Source: CAVVAL01 sp963742725
GTDB taxonomy: Bacteria; Actinomycetota; Actinomycetes; Mycobacteriales; Cryptosporangiaceae
Direction of reading: 5' to 3'
NCBI GenBank assembly: GCA_963742725.1
Contig: CAVUMX010000001.1
Location: 2,108,001-2,172,000, forward strand
Length of the DNA: 64,000 nucleotides
The notes beneath the pieces were generated by a model. The model saw nothing but the letters and a program-made list of their open reading frames with translations. It did no database searches and was not told the origin of the DNA. Every line of letters begins with the position of its first letter. The stretch's first letter is position 1. This document shows positions 30,828 through 39,519 of this stretch, piece by piece. A program made the position numbers and the translations under genes.

Positions 30828-32146
30828 GAACTCCCTCTCGCCACGGCGGCTTCCAGCCGGGACGGGTGTCCCTGGCGCCACCGGTTCGACGCCCATCCGT
30901 ACCACAGCGCGGCCAGCGCGTACCCGGCCGAGACAGCGCCCAGGACGGCGTACGACTTGCCGGTGTCCGGCAGCGCCACGGCGCCGGCGAGCAGCCCGGT
31001 GACGAGGCTGACGTTGAACATCATGTCGTAGACCGAGAACACCCGGCCCTGGTACTCGTCGTCGCACTCGGCCTGCAGCGTCGTGTCCGCGACGATCTTG
31101 ATCCCCTGCGCGGCGAGCCCGATCAGGACGCCCGCGCAGAGCAGCGCCGGGACCTTGTACGTCGCGCCCAACGTCACTTCGACGACCGCGGTACAGGCGA
31201 GCAACGCCGTGACCCAGACGCGGGGCGTGAGCGTCCGGATGGCCGCCGGTGTGATCGCCGCCGCGACGAACGCGCCCGCCGCGTTGGCGGCGATCATCTG
31301 ACCGAGCCCGGCCGCGCCGGTGCGGAAGAACCCGTCCGCGGTGAAGTAGTTCCGGTACAGCAGCAGCATCGCGATGAGCAGTACGCCGAACATCAGCCGA
31401 TGGACGGACGTCGCGATCAGCACCTGGCCGGCGCCCCGCCGCTCGATCAGGTGCCGCGCACCCTGCACCAACCCGTGCGCGACCTCCACGACGGTGGTTC
31501 GGATGGCCAGCTCGTCGAGATCCGGTCCGAGCTGCTGGCGGCGGAAACCGGCGGCGAACGCCGCTGAGGCGAGGTACCCGACGATCGCGAACAGCGTGAC
31601 GACCGCATAGCCGTGGTTGTCGGCGCCGGTCAGCTGCTGGAGGCCCACTGCGGCGCCGATGCCGAGGGAGAAGACGACAGACCCTGCCGTCGTCGACAGG
31701 GAGTTCGCCGTCGCCAGGTGCTCGACCTCGCTGACGTGCCGCAGCGACGCCGACAGTCCTGACAGGAAGAACCGGTTCACCCCGATCGCCAGCAGGGTGA
31801 ACAGCATGAACAGGCCGCCCTCGCGGCCCTGCCACACCATCGCCGCGACCAGCGGCACGATCGCCGGCCGGACCAGGTTCGCCACCACGAGCACGTGCCG
31901 CCGGCTCCACCGGTCCAGCAGGACGCCCGCGAACGGGCCGACCAGCGAGTACGGCAGTAGCAGCGTCGCGAATCCGAGCGCGACGGCGACCGGCTCGGTC
32001 TGCCGGTCCGGGTTGAACAGGATCGAGCCGGCGAGCCCGGCCTGGAACACCCCGTCGGAGAACTGGCTGCTCAGACGGGTCCCGAGGAGCCGCCGGAAGT
32101 CGGGCCGGCGCAGGATCGCGCGAAGGTGATGCCCGGACGGCGACAT
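30824..32146 (-). CDS. Major facilitator superfamily transporter
   Basis: 440 aa from the ATG at 32146 (MSPSGHHLRAILRRPDFRRLL; a longer frame reaches 32281). About 12 hydrophobic helices are visible. The MFS motif A-like loop between TM2 and TM3 reads GPFAGVLLDRWSRRHVLVVAN, which places it with the MFS_3/enterobactin-exporter-like drug efflux group. Substrate unknown. The upstream 240 bp are very GC-rich and contain no gene. It heads the two-gene unit with DUF402. Confidence 0.88.
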   Translation of the reverse strand: MSPSGHHLRAILRRPDFRRLLGTRLSSQFSDGVFQAGLAGSILFNPDRQTEPVAVALGFATLLLPYSLVGPFAGVLLDRWSRRHVLVVANLVRPAIVPLVAAMVWQGREGGLFMLFTLLAIGVNRFFLSGLSASLRHVSEVEHLATANSLSTTAGSVVFSLGIGAAVGLQQLTGADNHGYAVVTLFAIVGYLASAAFAAGFRRQQLGPDLDELAIRTTVVEVAHGLVQGARHLIERRGAGQVLIATSVHRLMFGVLLIAMLLLYRNYFTADGFFRTGAAGLGQMIAANAAGAFVAAAITPAAIRTLTPRVWVTALLACTAVVEVTLGATYKVPALLCAGVLIGLAAQGIKIVADTTLQAECDDEYQGRVFSVYDMMFNVSLVTGLLAGAVALPDTGKSYAVLGAVSAGYALAALWYGWASNRWRQGHPSRLEAAVARGSS

Positions 32147-32385
32147 GCGCCACAGCCTAGGCCGCGCACCGCCCAACCCGTGGCCATCGACCCGCCCCGC
32201 TGCCGCCCGCCCCGCAGCCCGCGCCGCCCCGGCCGCAGCGTGCAGGATTCCACGAGTTATAGGTCGCGAAATCCCACACACTTCGCGGGCCCGCGCCGCC
32301 CCGACGGCCCGGGGTGGGTCGGCAGGCCGGGGGCCGGACGCTAGCGCGGGGCGCCACGGTGGGCGCGGGCGGCGGCGGGGGTAGG

Positions 32386-33903
32386 TCAGTGGTGGGAGTT
32401 GGTCTCCGTGGCTGGCGGTGGGGTGACGGCGGCCGGGGTGTTGTTGCCGATCCTGGACAGCATGGCGGCCAGGTCGACGCCGGTGAGGTCGCTGCCGAGC
32501 TGGAGTCCCTGGGCGACGCCTGAGGTCACCTGCTTGGTGAGCGAGCTGGCGCCGTCCGTGGAGATGACCGTCATCTTGTCGATGGCCGCCAGTGGCTCGG
32601 ATGCGGCCTTGACCACCTCGGGCAGCATCCGCACCAGCAGGTCGAGTACGGCGGCTTCGCCGTAGGTGGCGAACGCCTTCGCCTTCTGGTCCATCGCCTC
32701 GGCCTCGGCCTGGCCACGGGCGAGGATGGCCGACGCCTCGGCGGCGCCTTCGGTCTCGACCGCCTGGGCGACCGCGACGCGGAGCGCCTTCTCCGCCTCG
32801 CCCCGCTTGGTGCCCTCGATCGCGTCGGCCTCGGCGAGCGCCGCCCGGCGGGCCCGCTCACCCTCACCGACCAGGCGGGCCTGCTCGGCGGAGGCCTGCG
32901 CGGCCGCGATGGTGGCCTGCCGGTCGGCGTCGGCCTTGAAGATGGCCGCGTTCTTGGCCGCCTCGGCTTCCTGCTCGATCCGGTACCGCTGGGCGTCGGC
33001 CGGCTTGCGGACCTCGGTGTCGAGGCGCCGCTCGGTCACCGCCGCGTTCCGCGCGGCCACCTTCTCCTGCTCGGCGAGGACGACCTGGTCGCGCTCGGCC
33101 TGGGCGAGCGGGCCGGCGGCGGCCGACTGGGCGCGCGCCGCCTCGATCTCGGCCTGGATCTCGGCCTGCTTGAGGGAGAGCTGCCGGTTGGCGACCGCGA
33201 TGGCCTCCTCGGCGAGGATCCGCTCCTGCTCGGCGGACTGCCGGGCCCGTGCCTCGGCGATGGCCGCTTCCTTCAGCACGCGGGACGCCTCGGGACGGCC
33301 CAGGTCCTGGAGGTACGTGCCCTCGGCCTGGATGTCCTGGAGCTGGAACGTGTCGAGGACGAGCCCCTGGTTCGTGAGCGACGCCTCGGCCTCTTCGGCT
33401 ACGGCCGACGCGAACGCGGCGCGGTCCTTGATGATCTCCTCGATCGTGAGCCGGCCGACGATCGACCGGAGCGAACCGGCGAGCACCTCGGACGTGAACA
33501 CGTCGATGCCGTCCTGCTGGTGCAGGAACCGCTGGGCGGCGGCCCGGATCGCGGCCTCAGTGCCGCCGACCTTGACGATCGCGACGCCTTCCAGGTCGCA
33601 GCGGATGCCCTGCGCGCTCACCGCACCGCGGATGCCGACCGGGATCCGCCGGCTGGACAGGTCGAGCCGGTGCAGCTTCTGGACGATCGGGATCACGAAG
33701 ACCGACGCCCCGAGCACCACCTTCTGACCGGAGAGGTCGGTGGACGTGATGCCGCTCGCGCTGGTGGAGGTGCGGCCGCGGCGTCCGGTGATGATGAACG
33801 CCTCGTTGGGGCTCGCGACCCGGAGCCGGCTGACGACCAACCCGACCAGCAGGAGCAGCAGGACCACGGCTCCGCCGATGGCGATGAGGATCCCGAGTTC
33901 CAT
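32386..33903 (-). CDS. Flotillin-like (SPFH/prohibitin domain) membrane protein
   Basis: 505 aa. An N-terminal membrane anchor (LGILIAIGGAVVLLLLLVGLVV) is followed by an SPFH domain (about 28-190: ASPNEAFIITGRRG, VQKLHRLDLSSRRIPVG, LRSIVGRLTIEEIIKDR). A long Ala/Glu-rich coiled coil (about 205-410) and a C-terminal segment, MLPEVVKAASEPLAAIDKMT, complete it. This is the flotillin/YuaG architecture, which forms oligomeric scaffolds in membrane microdomains. The gene lies 52 bp downstream of an NfeD-like gene, the usual partner. Confidence 0.93.
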   Translation of the reverse strand: MELGILIAIGGAVVLLLLLVGLVVSRLRVASPNEAFIITGRRGRTSTSASGITSTDLSGQKVVLGASVFVIPIVQKLHRLDLSSRRIPVGIRGAVSAQGIRCDLEGVAIVKVGGTEAAIRAAAQRFLHQQDGIDVFTSEVLAGSLRSIVGRLTIEEIIKDRAAFASAVAEEAEASLTNQGLVLDTFQLQDIQAEGTYLQDLGRPEASRVLKEAAIAEARARQSAEQERILAEEAIAVANRQLSLKQAEIQAEIEAARAQSAAAGPLAQAERDQVVLAEQEKVAARNAAVTERRLDTEVRKPADAQRYRIEQEAEAAKNAAIFKADADRQATIAAAQASAEQARLVGEGERARRAALAEADAIEGTKRGEAEKALRVAVAQAVETEGAAEASAILARGQAEAEAMDQKAKAFATYGEAAVLDLLVRMLPEVVKAASEPLAAIDKMTVISTDGASSLTKQVTSGVAQGLQLGSDLTGVDLAAMLSRIGNNTPAAVTPPPATETNSHH

Positions 33904-33955
33904 GGGCGTGCCCTTTCGTAGAGGTAGTGCGGGGGGTGGAGCAGGGCGGTGGGTC

Positions 33956-34480
33956 TTACGCGGTCGCGGTCGTCTCGACCACGACGACCGAGGTCTCGGT
34001 CGGCGCTTCGATCACGAAGACGTTGGCGCCGATCGCGATGGCGGTGTCGGCGCGGGCGTTGTACTTGAGGTGCTGACCGGCGATAGCGAGCCGGACCTCG
34101 CCGTAGCCCCCGGCCGGCACGCGGGTCACCACGACCCCGGAGGCGCCGATCAGATCGTCGGGGACCAGCGTCTTGTCCGTGGGCATACCCGCAAGGGCCC
34201 TGGTCAGACGGGTGGCGAACCAGCTCACCGGGACGGCGGCGACCACGCCCACGCCGGCGCCGACAGTGGCAGCAGTCGTTCCGGCGCCGCCCGCCAGGGA
34301 TGCGCCGATGGCGCCCGCGAAGCCGAGCGCGCCGACGAACCCGGCGAGCGCCGGTAGGGAGAACAGGCCGTCGACGTCGACGTGGCCGAGATGCAGCAGC
34401 TCGCCGAAGAACAGCGATGCGGCGAGGACCGTCACACCGACCCCGCCGAGTATCAGGAACACCACTGTTGCGGACCCCAT
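33956..34480 (-). CDS. NfeD-like membrane protein, flotillin partner
   Basis: 174 aa from the ATG at 34480, preceded by GGGAGGGGG. Three to four hydrophobic segments (about 5-25, 42-60, 65-85) are followed by a C-terminal beta-barrel OB-like domain (about 108-174: LIGASGVVVTRVPAGGYGEV, then RLAIAGQHLKYNARAD and GANVFVIEA), typical of NfeD/YqfA proteins. NfeD-type proteins occur in operons with flotillins and affect membrane microdomain organisation. The protein lacks the N-terminal ClpP-class serine protease domain of long NfeD forms. Confidence 0.82.
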   Translation of the reverse strand: MGSATVVFLILGGVGVTVLAASLFFGELLHLGHVDVDGLFSLPALAGFVGALGFAGAIGASLAGGAGTTAATVGAGVGVVAAVPVSWFATRLTRALAGMPTDKTLVPDDLIGASGVVVTRVPAGGYGEVRLAIAGQHLKYNARADTAIAIGANVFVIEAPTETSVVVVETTATA

Positions 34481-34603
34481 GGATGCCCCCTCCCGCCGCT
34501 GGCCGAGACCCCTGAACCTCGACGCCAGAAGGGTACCGACGCCGCACCACCGGCCGGCCGGATATCCACAGGCAAGTGGTGCGGGATCTGACAGCATGGC
34601 GGG

Positions 34604-35101
34604 GTGTCCGATTTCGAGCGTCTGCTGCCCGCGCCCTCCACGACCACAGTTGGCGCGGCGGGGCTGGTCCTGCGGGGCGACCGGTTGCTGATGGTCCGCC
34701 AGGAGCGGGCCACGGGGGTCCGGTGGGAGGTGCCGGGCGGCGGGCAGGACCCGGGCGAGTCGCTGGAAGAGACGGTCGTGCGGGAGGTCGCCGAGGAGGC
34801 GAGCATCGCGGTGACGGCCGGTGCGCTGGTCTGCACGTACGCGTCGTACCGCATCCACAAGGGCACGGCCGTCCTCGGTGCGTTCTACCTCGCGTCGGCG
34901 GACGGGACGACCGAGCCGGTGCCGCAGCAGGACGACGGGATCGTCGAGGCGGCGTTCGTGGACCCGTCGACTATCCCGCCGGACGAAATCGGCCCGTTGA
35001 GCGGCGCCGTGCTGAGCCGGTGGTGGCCGGTGCGGGACGCGCTCGCGCCCCCGTTCCACGTGGAACTCTGGCGCACAGAAACCGGCTACACCCTGCGCTG
35101 A
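34604..35101 (+). CDS. Nudix hydrolase
   Basis: 165 aa, GTG start. The box reads GGGQDPGESLEETVVREVAE, then EASI. It keeps the catalytic REUxEE glutamates but has Ala-Ser where the canonical motif has x-Gly near the end. The N-terminal strand GAAGLVLRGDRLLMVRQERA is typical of Nudix enzymes acting on small nucleotide derivatives or coenzymes. It is transcribed divergently from the NfeD gene and has no obvious operon partner. Substrate unknown. Confidence 0.88.
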   Translation: MSDFERLLPAPSTTTVGAAGLVLRGDRLLMVRQERATGVRWEVPGGGQDPGESLEETVVREVAEEASIAVTAGALVCTYASYRIHKGTAVLGAFYLASADGTTEPVPQQDDGIVEAAFVDPSTIPPDEIGPLSGAVLSRWWPVRDALAPPFHVELWRTETGYTLR

Positions 35102-35270
35102 CCTGCCACGGCAGCAGCCCGGAAGCGCCGCGCCCGTCCGCCGGAGTCCACAAAGGACTCGACTGGACGCTTAGCCGATTTGCGCAACTGTGCGCGATCC
35201 AGTCCGGAAATGCCTTGACGTATCTAACATTCGGTGCGGAACGGACTTCTCCTACTAACCCGGAGGACCC

Positions 35271-37049
35271 ATGCGTGCCCGCCTGCCTGTCCTCGCCGCC
35301 GTCGCGACCCTGAGTTGCCTCGCGGCCACCCTCCCGGCCCTTCAGGCGCAGGCCGCCAGCGGTCCGCCGGACGGCATCGTGGTCAAGGACGGCGTGACCC
35401 AGCCGGTCTTCCCGTACGACCAGGCGATCACCGAGTCCGTGTTCATCGAGACGCCCGTCGACTCGGACGGCGACGGCGCGAAGGACCGCGTGCACGCGCT
35501 GATCCAGCGTCCGGGCGCGACGGCCGGTGCGCTCAAGGTGGCGTCCCTGGTCGAGCCGAGCCCGTACTGGGCCGGGATCCTCGACGTGCCGAACCACGGC
35601 GTCGACGTCGACGAACTCCCGCAGGCGGCCCGGGACGCGAAGGCCGCCACGAGCCGCGGAATCAGCCTCAACGCCGCCGCGCCGCCGACCACCCGCGAGT
35701 ACTACGTCACCCGTGGCTACGCCTACATCCGCGCGGAGAGCATCGGCAGCGGCGCGTCCGACGGCTGCCCCACCACCGGCGACGCGAACGAGACCCTGGC
35801 GATGAAGGCTGTCGTCGACTGGTTGACCGGCCGCGCCCCGGGCTTCACCAAGTCCGGCGAGCCCGCTCGCGCCACCTGGTCGATCGGGTCCGTGGGCATG
35901 ATCGGTGCCTCCTACAACGGCACGCTGCCGAACCAGGTCGCGACGACCGGTGTGCGGGGCCTGAAGACGATCGTGCCGATCGCCGCGATCTCCAGCTGGT
36001 ACGACTACTACCGCGCGAACGGCCTCGTCGTCGCGCCCGGCGGCTTCCAGGGCGAGGACGCCGACGTGCTCGCCCGCGCGGTCCTCACCAGGGCCAACCC
36101 GAACGCCTGCAAGTCCGCCATGGACCGCATCGAGCTGGACCAGGACCGGGTGACCGGCGACTACACCAAGTTCTGGCGCGACCGCGACTACCTGCCCGGC
36201 GCGCGCAACGTGAAGGCGAGCGTGTTCGTCACCCACGGGCTCAACGACTGGAACGTCAAGACCACCCACTTCGCCCAGTGGTGGGACGCGCTCGGCGACG
36301 CGAACGTGAAGCGCCGGCTCTGGCTCCACCCCGGTGGCCACTCGCGGCCGTCGATCGACGCCTGGCGCGACGCCGTCCACCGGTGGATCGACCACTACCT
36401 GTACGACATCCGCAATGGTGCGCAGCGCGAGAAGCCGGTGACGGTCGAGCGGACCGGCGGCGCCACCGAGAACTACAGCGCGTGGCCCGACGCGCGCACC
36501 CGTGACGTCAGCCTGCGGCTCACACCCGGCACGCTCTCCACCTGGAGCCGCACCCAGGTGAAGCAGTCGTTCGTCGACGCCGGTGCCACCCGCCCCGCCG
36601 AAGAACTCGTCAAGCGGCCCCAGACCGCCGACCCGAACCGGCTCGCGTACCGCACCTGGCCGCTCATCCGCGACGCTCGGCTCAGCGGCACGCCCCGGAT
36701 CGACCTCCGCGCGGCCGTCCAGAACCGGACCGCCGCCAACCTCACCGCCCTGCTCGTCGACTACTCCCCGGACGGGACCGTGACGATCGTCAGCCGCGGC
36801 TGGACGGACGCGCGGAATCGTCGCGGCGCTCAGCACCCCCGGCCCGTCGAACCCGGCCGGTACTACTCGTTCCGCTGGGAACAGGAGCCCAAGGACCACG
36901 TGTTCGCCGAAGGCCACCGCATCGGACTCGTCGTCATCTCCACCGACCACCACTACACGCTGCGGCCCAAGGCTGGCACCGGCATCGGCGTCGACCTGGG
37001 GCGGAGCCGGTTCGAGCTGCCGATCGTGGGCGGTCGGCTGGCGTTCTGA
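35271..37049 (+). CDS. Secreted S15-family X-Pro dipeptidyl-peptidase / CocE-like hydrolase
   Basis: 592 aa, ATG with GGAGG upstream. A signal peptide (MRARLPVLAAVATLSCLAAT onward) ends near AQA-AS (about residue 28). The alpha/beta hydrolase domain has the nucleophile Ser in VGMIGASYNGTLPNQ, Asp in VTHGLNDWNV and His in LHPGGHSRPS. A C-terminal jelly-roll domain (about 390-592) ends in RFELPIVGGRLAF, as in PepX_C proteins. It probably removes X-Pro dipeptides from proline-containing peptides outside the cell, though the S15 family also contains esterases. It is monocistronic. Confidence 0.92.
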   Translation: MRARLPVLAAVATLSCLAATLPALQAQAASGPPDGIVVKDGVTQPVFPYDQAITESVFIETPVDSDGDGAKDRVHALIQRPGATAGALKVASLVEPSPYWAGILDVPNHGVDVDELPQAARDAKAATSRGISLNAAAPPTTREYYVTRGYAYIRAESIGSGASDGCPTTGDANETLAMKAVVDWLTGRAPGFTKSGEPARATWSIGSVGMIGASYNGTLPNQVATTGVRGLKTIVPIAAISSWYDYYRANGLVVAPGGFQGEDADVLARAVLTRANPNACKSAMDRIELDQDRVTGDYTKFWRDRDYLPGARNVKASVFVTHGLNDWNVKTTHFAQWWDALGDANVKRRLWLHPGGHSRPSIDAWRDAVHRWIDHYLYDIRNGAQREKPVTVERTGGATENYSAWPDARTRDVSLRLTPGTLSTWSRTQVKQSFVDAGATRPAEELVKRPQTADPNRLAYRTWPLIRDARLSGTPRIDLRAAVQNRTAANLTALLVDYSPDGTVTIVSRGWTDARNRRGAQHPRPVEPGRYYSFRWEQEPKDHVFAEGHRIGLVVISTDHHYTLRPKAGTGIGVDLGRSRFELPIVGGRLAF

Positions 37050-37126
37050 GGCGGCGGTTCGGGGCCCGGCGACCGACGACCACGCCAGGTTCTGCCGGAC
37101 GTCCTCATAAAAGGTGTTGAACACAG

Positions 37127-37162
37127 CGGAGCGGCGCGCCCCTCACGGGACGCGCCGCTCCG
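37127..37162. terminator. Bidirectional terminator between the S15 peptidase and ino1
   Basis: A perfect 12-bp stem, CGGAGCGGCGCG (37127-37138) with CGCGCCGCTCCG (37151-37162), is separated by 12 nt and lies between two convergent genes. No U-tract is visible on the plus strand, and a short T-run lies further out on the minus strand. Confidence 0.75.
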
Positions 37163-37169
37163 GTGGCTT

Positions 37170-38249
37170 CTAGCGCTCGACCTCGCCGCGGATGAACTGC
37201 TCCACCTTCTCCTTGGCGATCGTGTCGTTGTACTGCTCCGGCGGGGACTTCATGAAGTAGCTCGCCGCCGAGAGGATCGGGCCGCCGATGCCGCGGTCCT
37301 TGGCGATCTTCGCCGCGCGGACGGCGTCGATGATGATGCCGGCCGAGTTGGGCGAGTCCCAGACCTCGAGCTTGTACTCCAGGTTCAGCGGGACGTCACC
37401 GAACGCGCGGCCCTCGAGACGCACGTAGGCCCACTTGCGGTCGTCGAGCCACTGCACGTAGTCGGACGGGCCGATGTGCACGTTGCGGGCGCCCAGCTCG
37501 TGCTCCAGGTTGCTGGTGACGGCCTGCGTCTTCGAGATCTTCTTGGACTCCAGCCGGTCGCGCTCCAGCATGTTCTTGAAGTCCATGTTGCCGCCGACGT
37601 TGAGCTGGTACGTGCGGTCGAGCTGCACCCCCCGGTCCTCGAACAGCTTCGCCATCACGCGGTGCGTGATCGTGGCGCCCACCTGGGACTTGATGTCGTC
37701 GCCGACGATCGGCACGCCGGCCTCGGTGAACTTCGCGGCCCACTCCGGGTCGGAGGCGATGAACACCGGCAGCGCGTTGACGAACGCGACCTTGGCGTCG
37801 ATGGCGCACTGCGCGTAGAACTTGTCGGCCACCTCGGAGCCCACCGGCAGGTAGGACACGAGGACGTCCACGCGGGCGTCCTTCAGCGCCTGGACGATGT
37901 CCACCGGCGCCTCGTCGGACTCGGTGATCGTCTCGCGGTAGTACTTGCCGAGGCCGTCATGCGTGTGGCCGCGCTGGACGGTGACGCCGGTGGGTGGCAC
38001 GTCCGCGATCTTGATCGTGTTGTTCTCGCTGGAGCCGATGGCGTCCGCGAGGTCCTGGCCGACCTTCTTGGCGTCGACGTCGAACGCGGCGACGAACTCG
38101 ACGTCACGCACGTGGTAGTCGCCGAACTGGACGTGCATGAGGCCCGGCACACGAGTCTGCGGGTCGGCGTCCTTGTAGTACTCCACGCCTTGCACGAGCG
38201 ACGCGGCACAGTTGCCCACGCCGACGATGGCTACGCGTACAGAACCCAT
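37170..38249 (-). CDS. ino1: Inositol-3-phosphate synthase
   Basis: 359 aa from the ATG at 38249, preceded by AAGGAGG. The NAD-binding Rossmann loop VAIVGVGNCAASLVQG opens the protein, and VNALPVFIASDPEWA, KSQVGATITHRVM and LNVGGNMDFKNM are typical of actinobacterial Ino1. It converts glucose-6-phosphate to 1L-myo-inositol-1-phosphate, the precursor of phosphatidylinositol, PIMs and mycothiol. The upstream PadR gene overlaps the longer ORF and is 20 bp away, so the two form an operon and PadR probably controls inositol synthesis. Confidence 0.96.
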   Translation of the reverse strand: MGSVRVAIVGVGNCAASLVQGVEYYKDADPQTRVPGLMHVQFGDYHVRDVEFVAAFDVDAKKVGQDLADAIGSSENNTIKIADVPPTGVTVQRGHTHDGLGKYYRETITESDEAPVDIVQALKDARVDVLVSYLPVGSEVADKFYAQCAIDAKVAFVNALPVFIASDPEWAAKFTEAGVPIVGDDIKSQVGATITHRVMAKLFEDRGVQLDRTYQLNVGGNMDFKNMLERDRLESKKISKTQAVTSNLEHELGARNVHIGPSDYVQWLDDRKWAYVRLEGRAFGDVPLNLEYKLEVWDSPNSAGIIIDAVRAAKIAKDRGIGGPILSAASYFMKSPPEQYNDTIAKEKVEQFIRGEVER

Positions 38250-38269
38250 TGCGGGGTCCTCCTTCTGCT

Positions 38270-38893
38270 TCATTGCCGCCCCCCGGTGTCGGGACGGTCT
38301 ATCGGGGGTTGCTCCGGGTCAGGACCGACCGTGCGGACGGACGGGGGTTTCCCGGCACGTTCGCTCGCGATCAGCTCGTTCAGCCAGCGGACCTCCCGGT
38401 CCGCCGACTCCAGCCCGTGCCGTTGGAGCTCGAGCGTGTAGGAGTCGAGCCGCTCGCTGGTCCGCGTGAGCGTTTCGAGCAGTCCGTCGCGGCGTTCCTC
38501 GATCCGGCGGCGCCGGCCTTCGAGAATCCGCAACCGCGTGCTGGCGTCGGTGCGTGAGAAGAACGCGAAGTGGATGCCGAAGCCCTCGTCGTCGTGGGTC
38601 TCCGGTCCGGCCTCCGCGAGCAGCTCGGCGAACCGCTCCTTGCCTTCGGCGGTGAGCTTGTACACCACCTTCCCGCGCCGGCCAGTCAGCGGTGGGGCCG
38701 CGTCCTCGCTGGCGGGGTCGGGCGCGTCCTCGGTGATCCAGCCGGCTTCGCGTAGCCGGCGGAGAGTCGGGTACAGGGACCCGTAGGAGAACGCCGCCCG
38801 GAACGCGCCGAGCATGACCGTGAGCCGCTTCCGCAGCTCGTAGCCGTGCATCGACGACTCGTGCAAGAGGCCGAGGATCGCGAACTCGAGCAT
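38270..38893 (-). CDS. PadR family transcriptional regulator
   Basis: 207 aa. The N-terminal winged helix (about 1-80: MLEFAILGLLHESSMHGYEL, then AAFSYGSLYPTLRRLREAGW) is the PadR signature. A charged C-terminal helical dimerisation region (about 105-185) belongs to the Vir/PadR_C type. It binds a dyad just upstream and is cotranscribed with ino1, as in mycobacteria and streptomycetes. The ligand is unknown. The operator at 38928-38950 suggests negative autoregulation of the PadR-ino1 operon. Confidence 0.92.
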   Translation of the reverse strand: MLEFAILGLLHESSMHGYELRKRLTVMLGAFRAAFSYGSLYPTLRRLREAGWITEDAPDPASEDAAPPLTGRRGKVVYKLTAEGKERFAELLAEAGPETHDDEGFGIHFAFFSRTDASTRLRILEGRRRRIEERRDGLLETLTRTSERLDSYTLELQRHGLESADREVRWLNELIASERAGKPPSVRTVGPDPEQPPIDRPDTGGRQ

Positions 38894-38927
38894 CGCCCCC
38901 GCCCCCTCTCGTTCCGATGGATCGCTG

Positions 38928-38950
38928 CGATGTATCGCCTCGATACATCG
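38928..38950. promoter_or_regulatory. Probable PadR operator
   Basis: CGATGTATCG - CCT - CGATACATCG is a perfect 10-bp inverted repeat containing ATGTAT/ATACAT, the type of dyad PadR proteins bind. It lies 35 bp upstream of the padR start, overlapping the promoter region. A -10-like TATAGT (minus strand) is adjacent. Confidence 0.75.
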
Positions 38951-39029
38951 GGACTATACGTCTGCCCAGGAAGTCCCGCTAGGTATGACCGTTGTTTCGG
39001 GATCTTCTGGACGTTAACGCCCAGCGGCG

Positions 39030-39041
39030 TACCCTCGTCGG
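39030..39041 (+). promoter_or_regulatory. Leaderless -10 element for the DUF5318 gene
   Basis: TACCCT (39030-39035) is followed by six bases and the GTG at 39042, with no Shine-Dalgarno sequence. Confidence 0.45.
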
Positions 39042-39440
39042 GTGCGGACTCAGCGGCAGCTCGTCGACTACGCGCTACAACGGCGCGCGGTCCTGCGCGA
39101 CGTGTACGCGGGTCGCCTCGGCACGATGGAGGTGTGCGACGCCTCGCCGTACCTGGTCCGCGCGGCGAAGTTCTTCGGCGAGCGCACCGAGACGCCGTGC
39201 CCCGTCTGCCGACGGGAGAATGTCTGGTACGTCCACTACATCTACGGCGACGAGCTGCGGCACTCCGCCGGCCAGGCGAGGCCCCGCGCTGAGCTGCCCG
39301 TCCTCGCCATGAACTACGGCGAGTTCGATGTGTACGTGGTCGAAGTGTGCCGCGCGTGTGACTGGAACCACCTGGCGCAGAAGTACACCCTCGGCCGGGA
39401 CGGACTTCCTGTGACGGAACAGCGCCGCGCTGACGGGTGA
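39042..39440 (+). CDS. DUF5318 family protein
   Basis: 132 aa, GTG start. Two CxxC knuckles (CPVCRREN at about residue 53 and CRACDWNH at about 103) suggest a bound zinc. The stretch ELPVLAMNYGEFDVYVVEVC is conserved in the family. It is an actinobacterial protein of unknown function, almost always encoded between ino1/padR and a class A penicillin-binding protein, as here. No signal peptide or membrane segment is present. Confidence 0.85.
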   Translation: MRTQRQLVDYALQRRAVLRDVYAGRLGTMEVCDASPYLVRAAKFFGERTETPCPVCRRENVWYVHYIYGDELRHSAGQARPRAELPVLAMNYGEFDVYVVEVCRACDWNHLAQKYTLGRDGLPVTEQRRADG

Positions 39441-39519
39441 GGTAACAGGCGTTCACCGCTCGTGACGACGTGGTTAGCAGTTGGTCACACTGTGGCTGGG
39501 GTGTTTGGAGTTCCTGGAC

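Noticed and set aside
32147..32385. Possible promoter or small gene in the GC-rich gap between the MFS and flotillin genes
   Set aside because: No ribosome binding site, -10 element or conserved peptide could be found. Only GC-rich simple sequence is visible.
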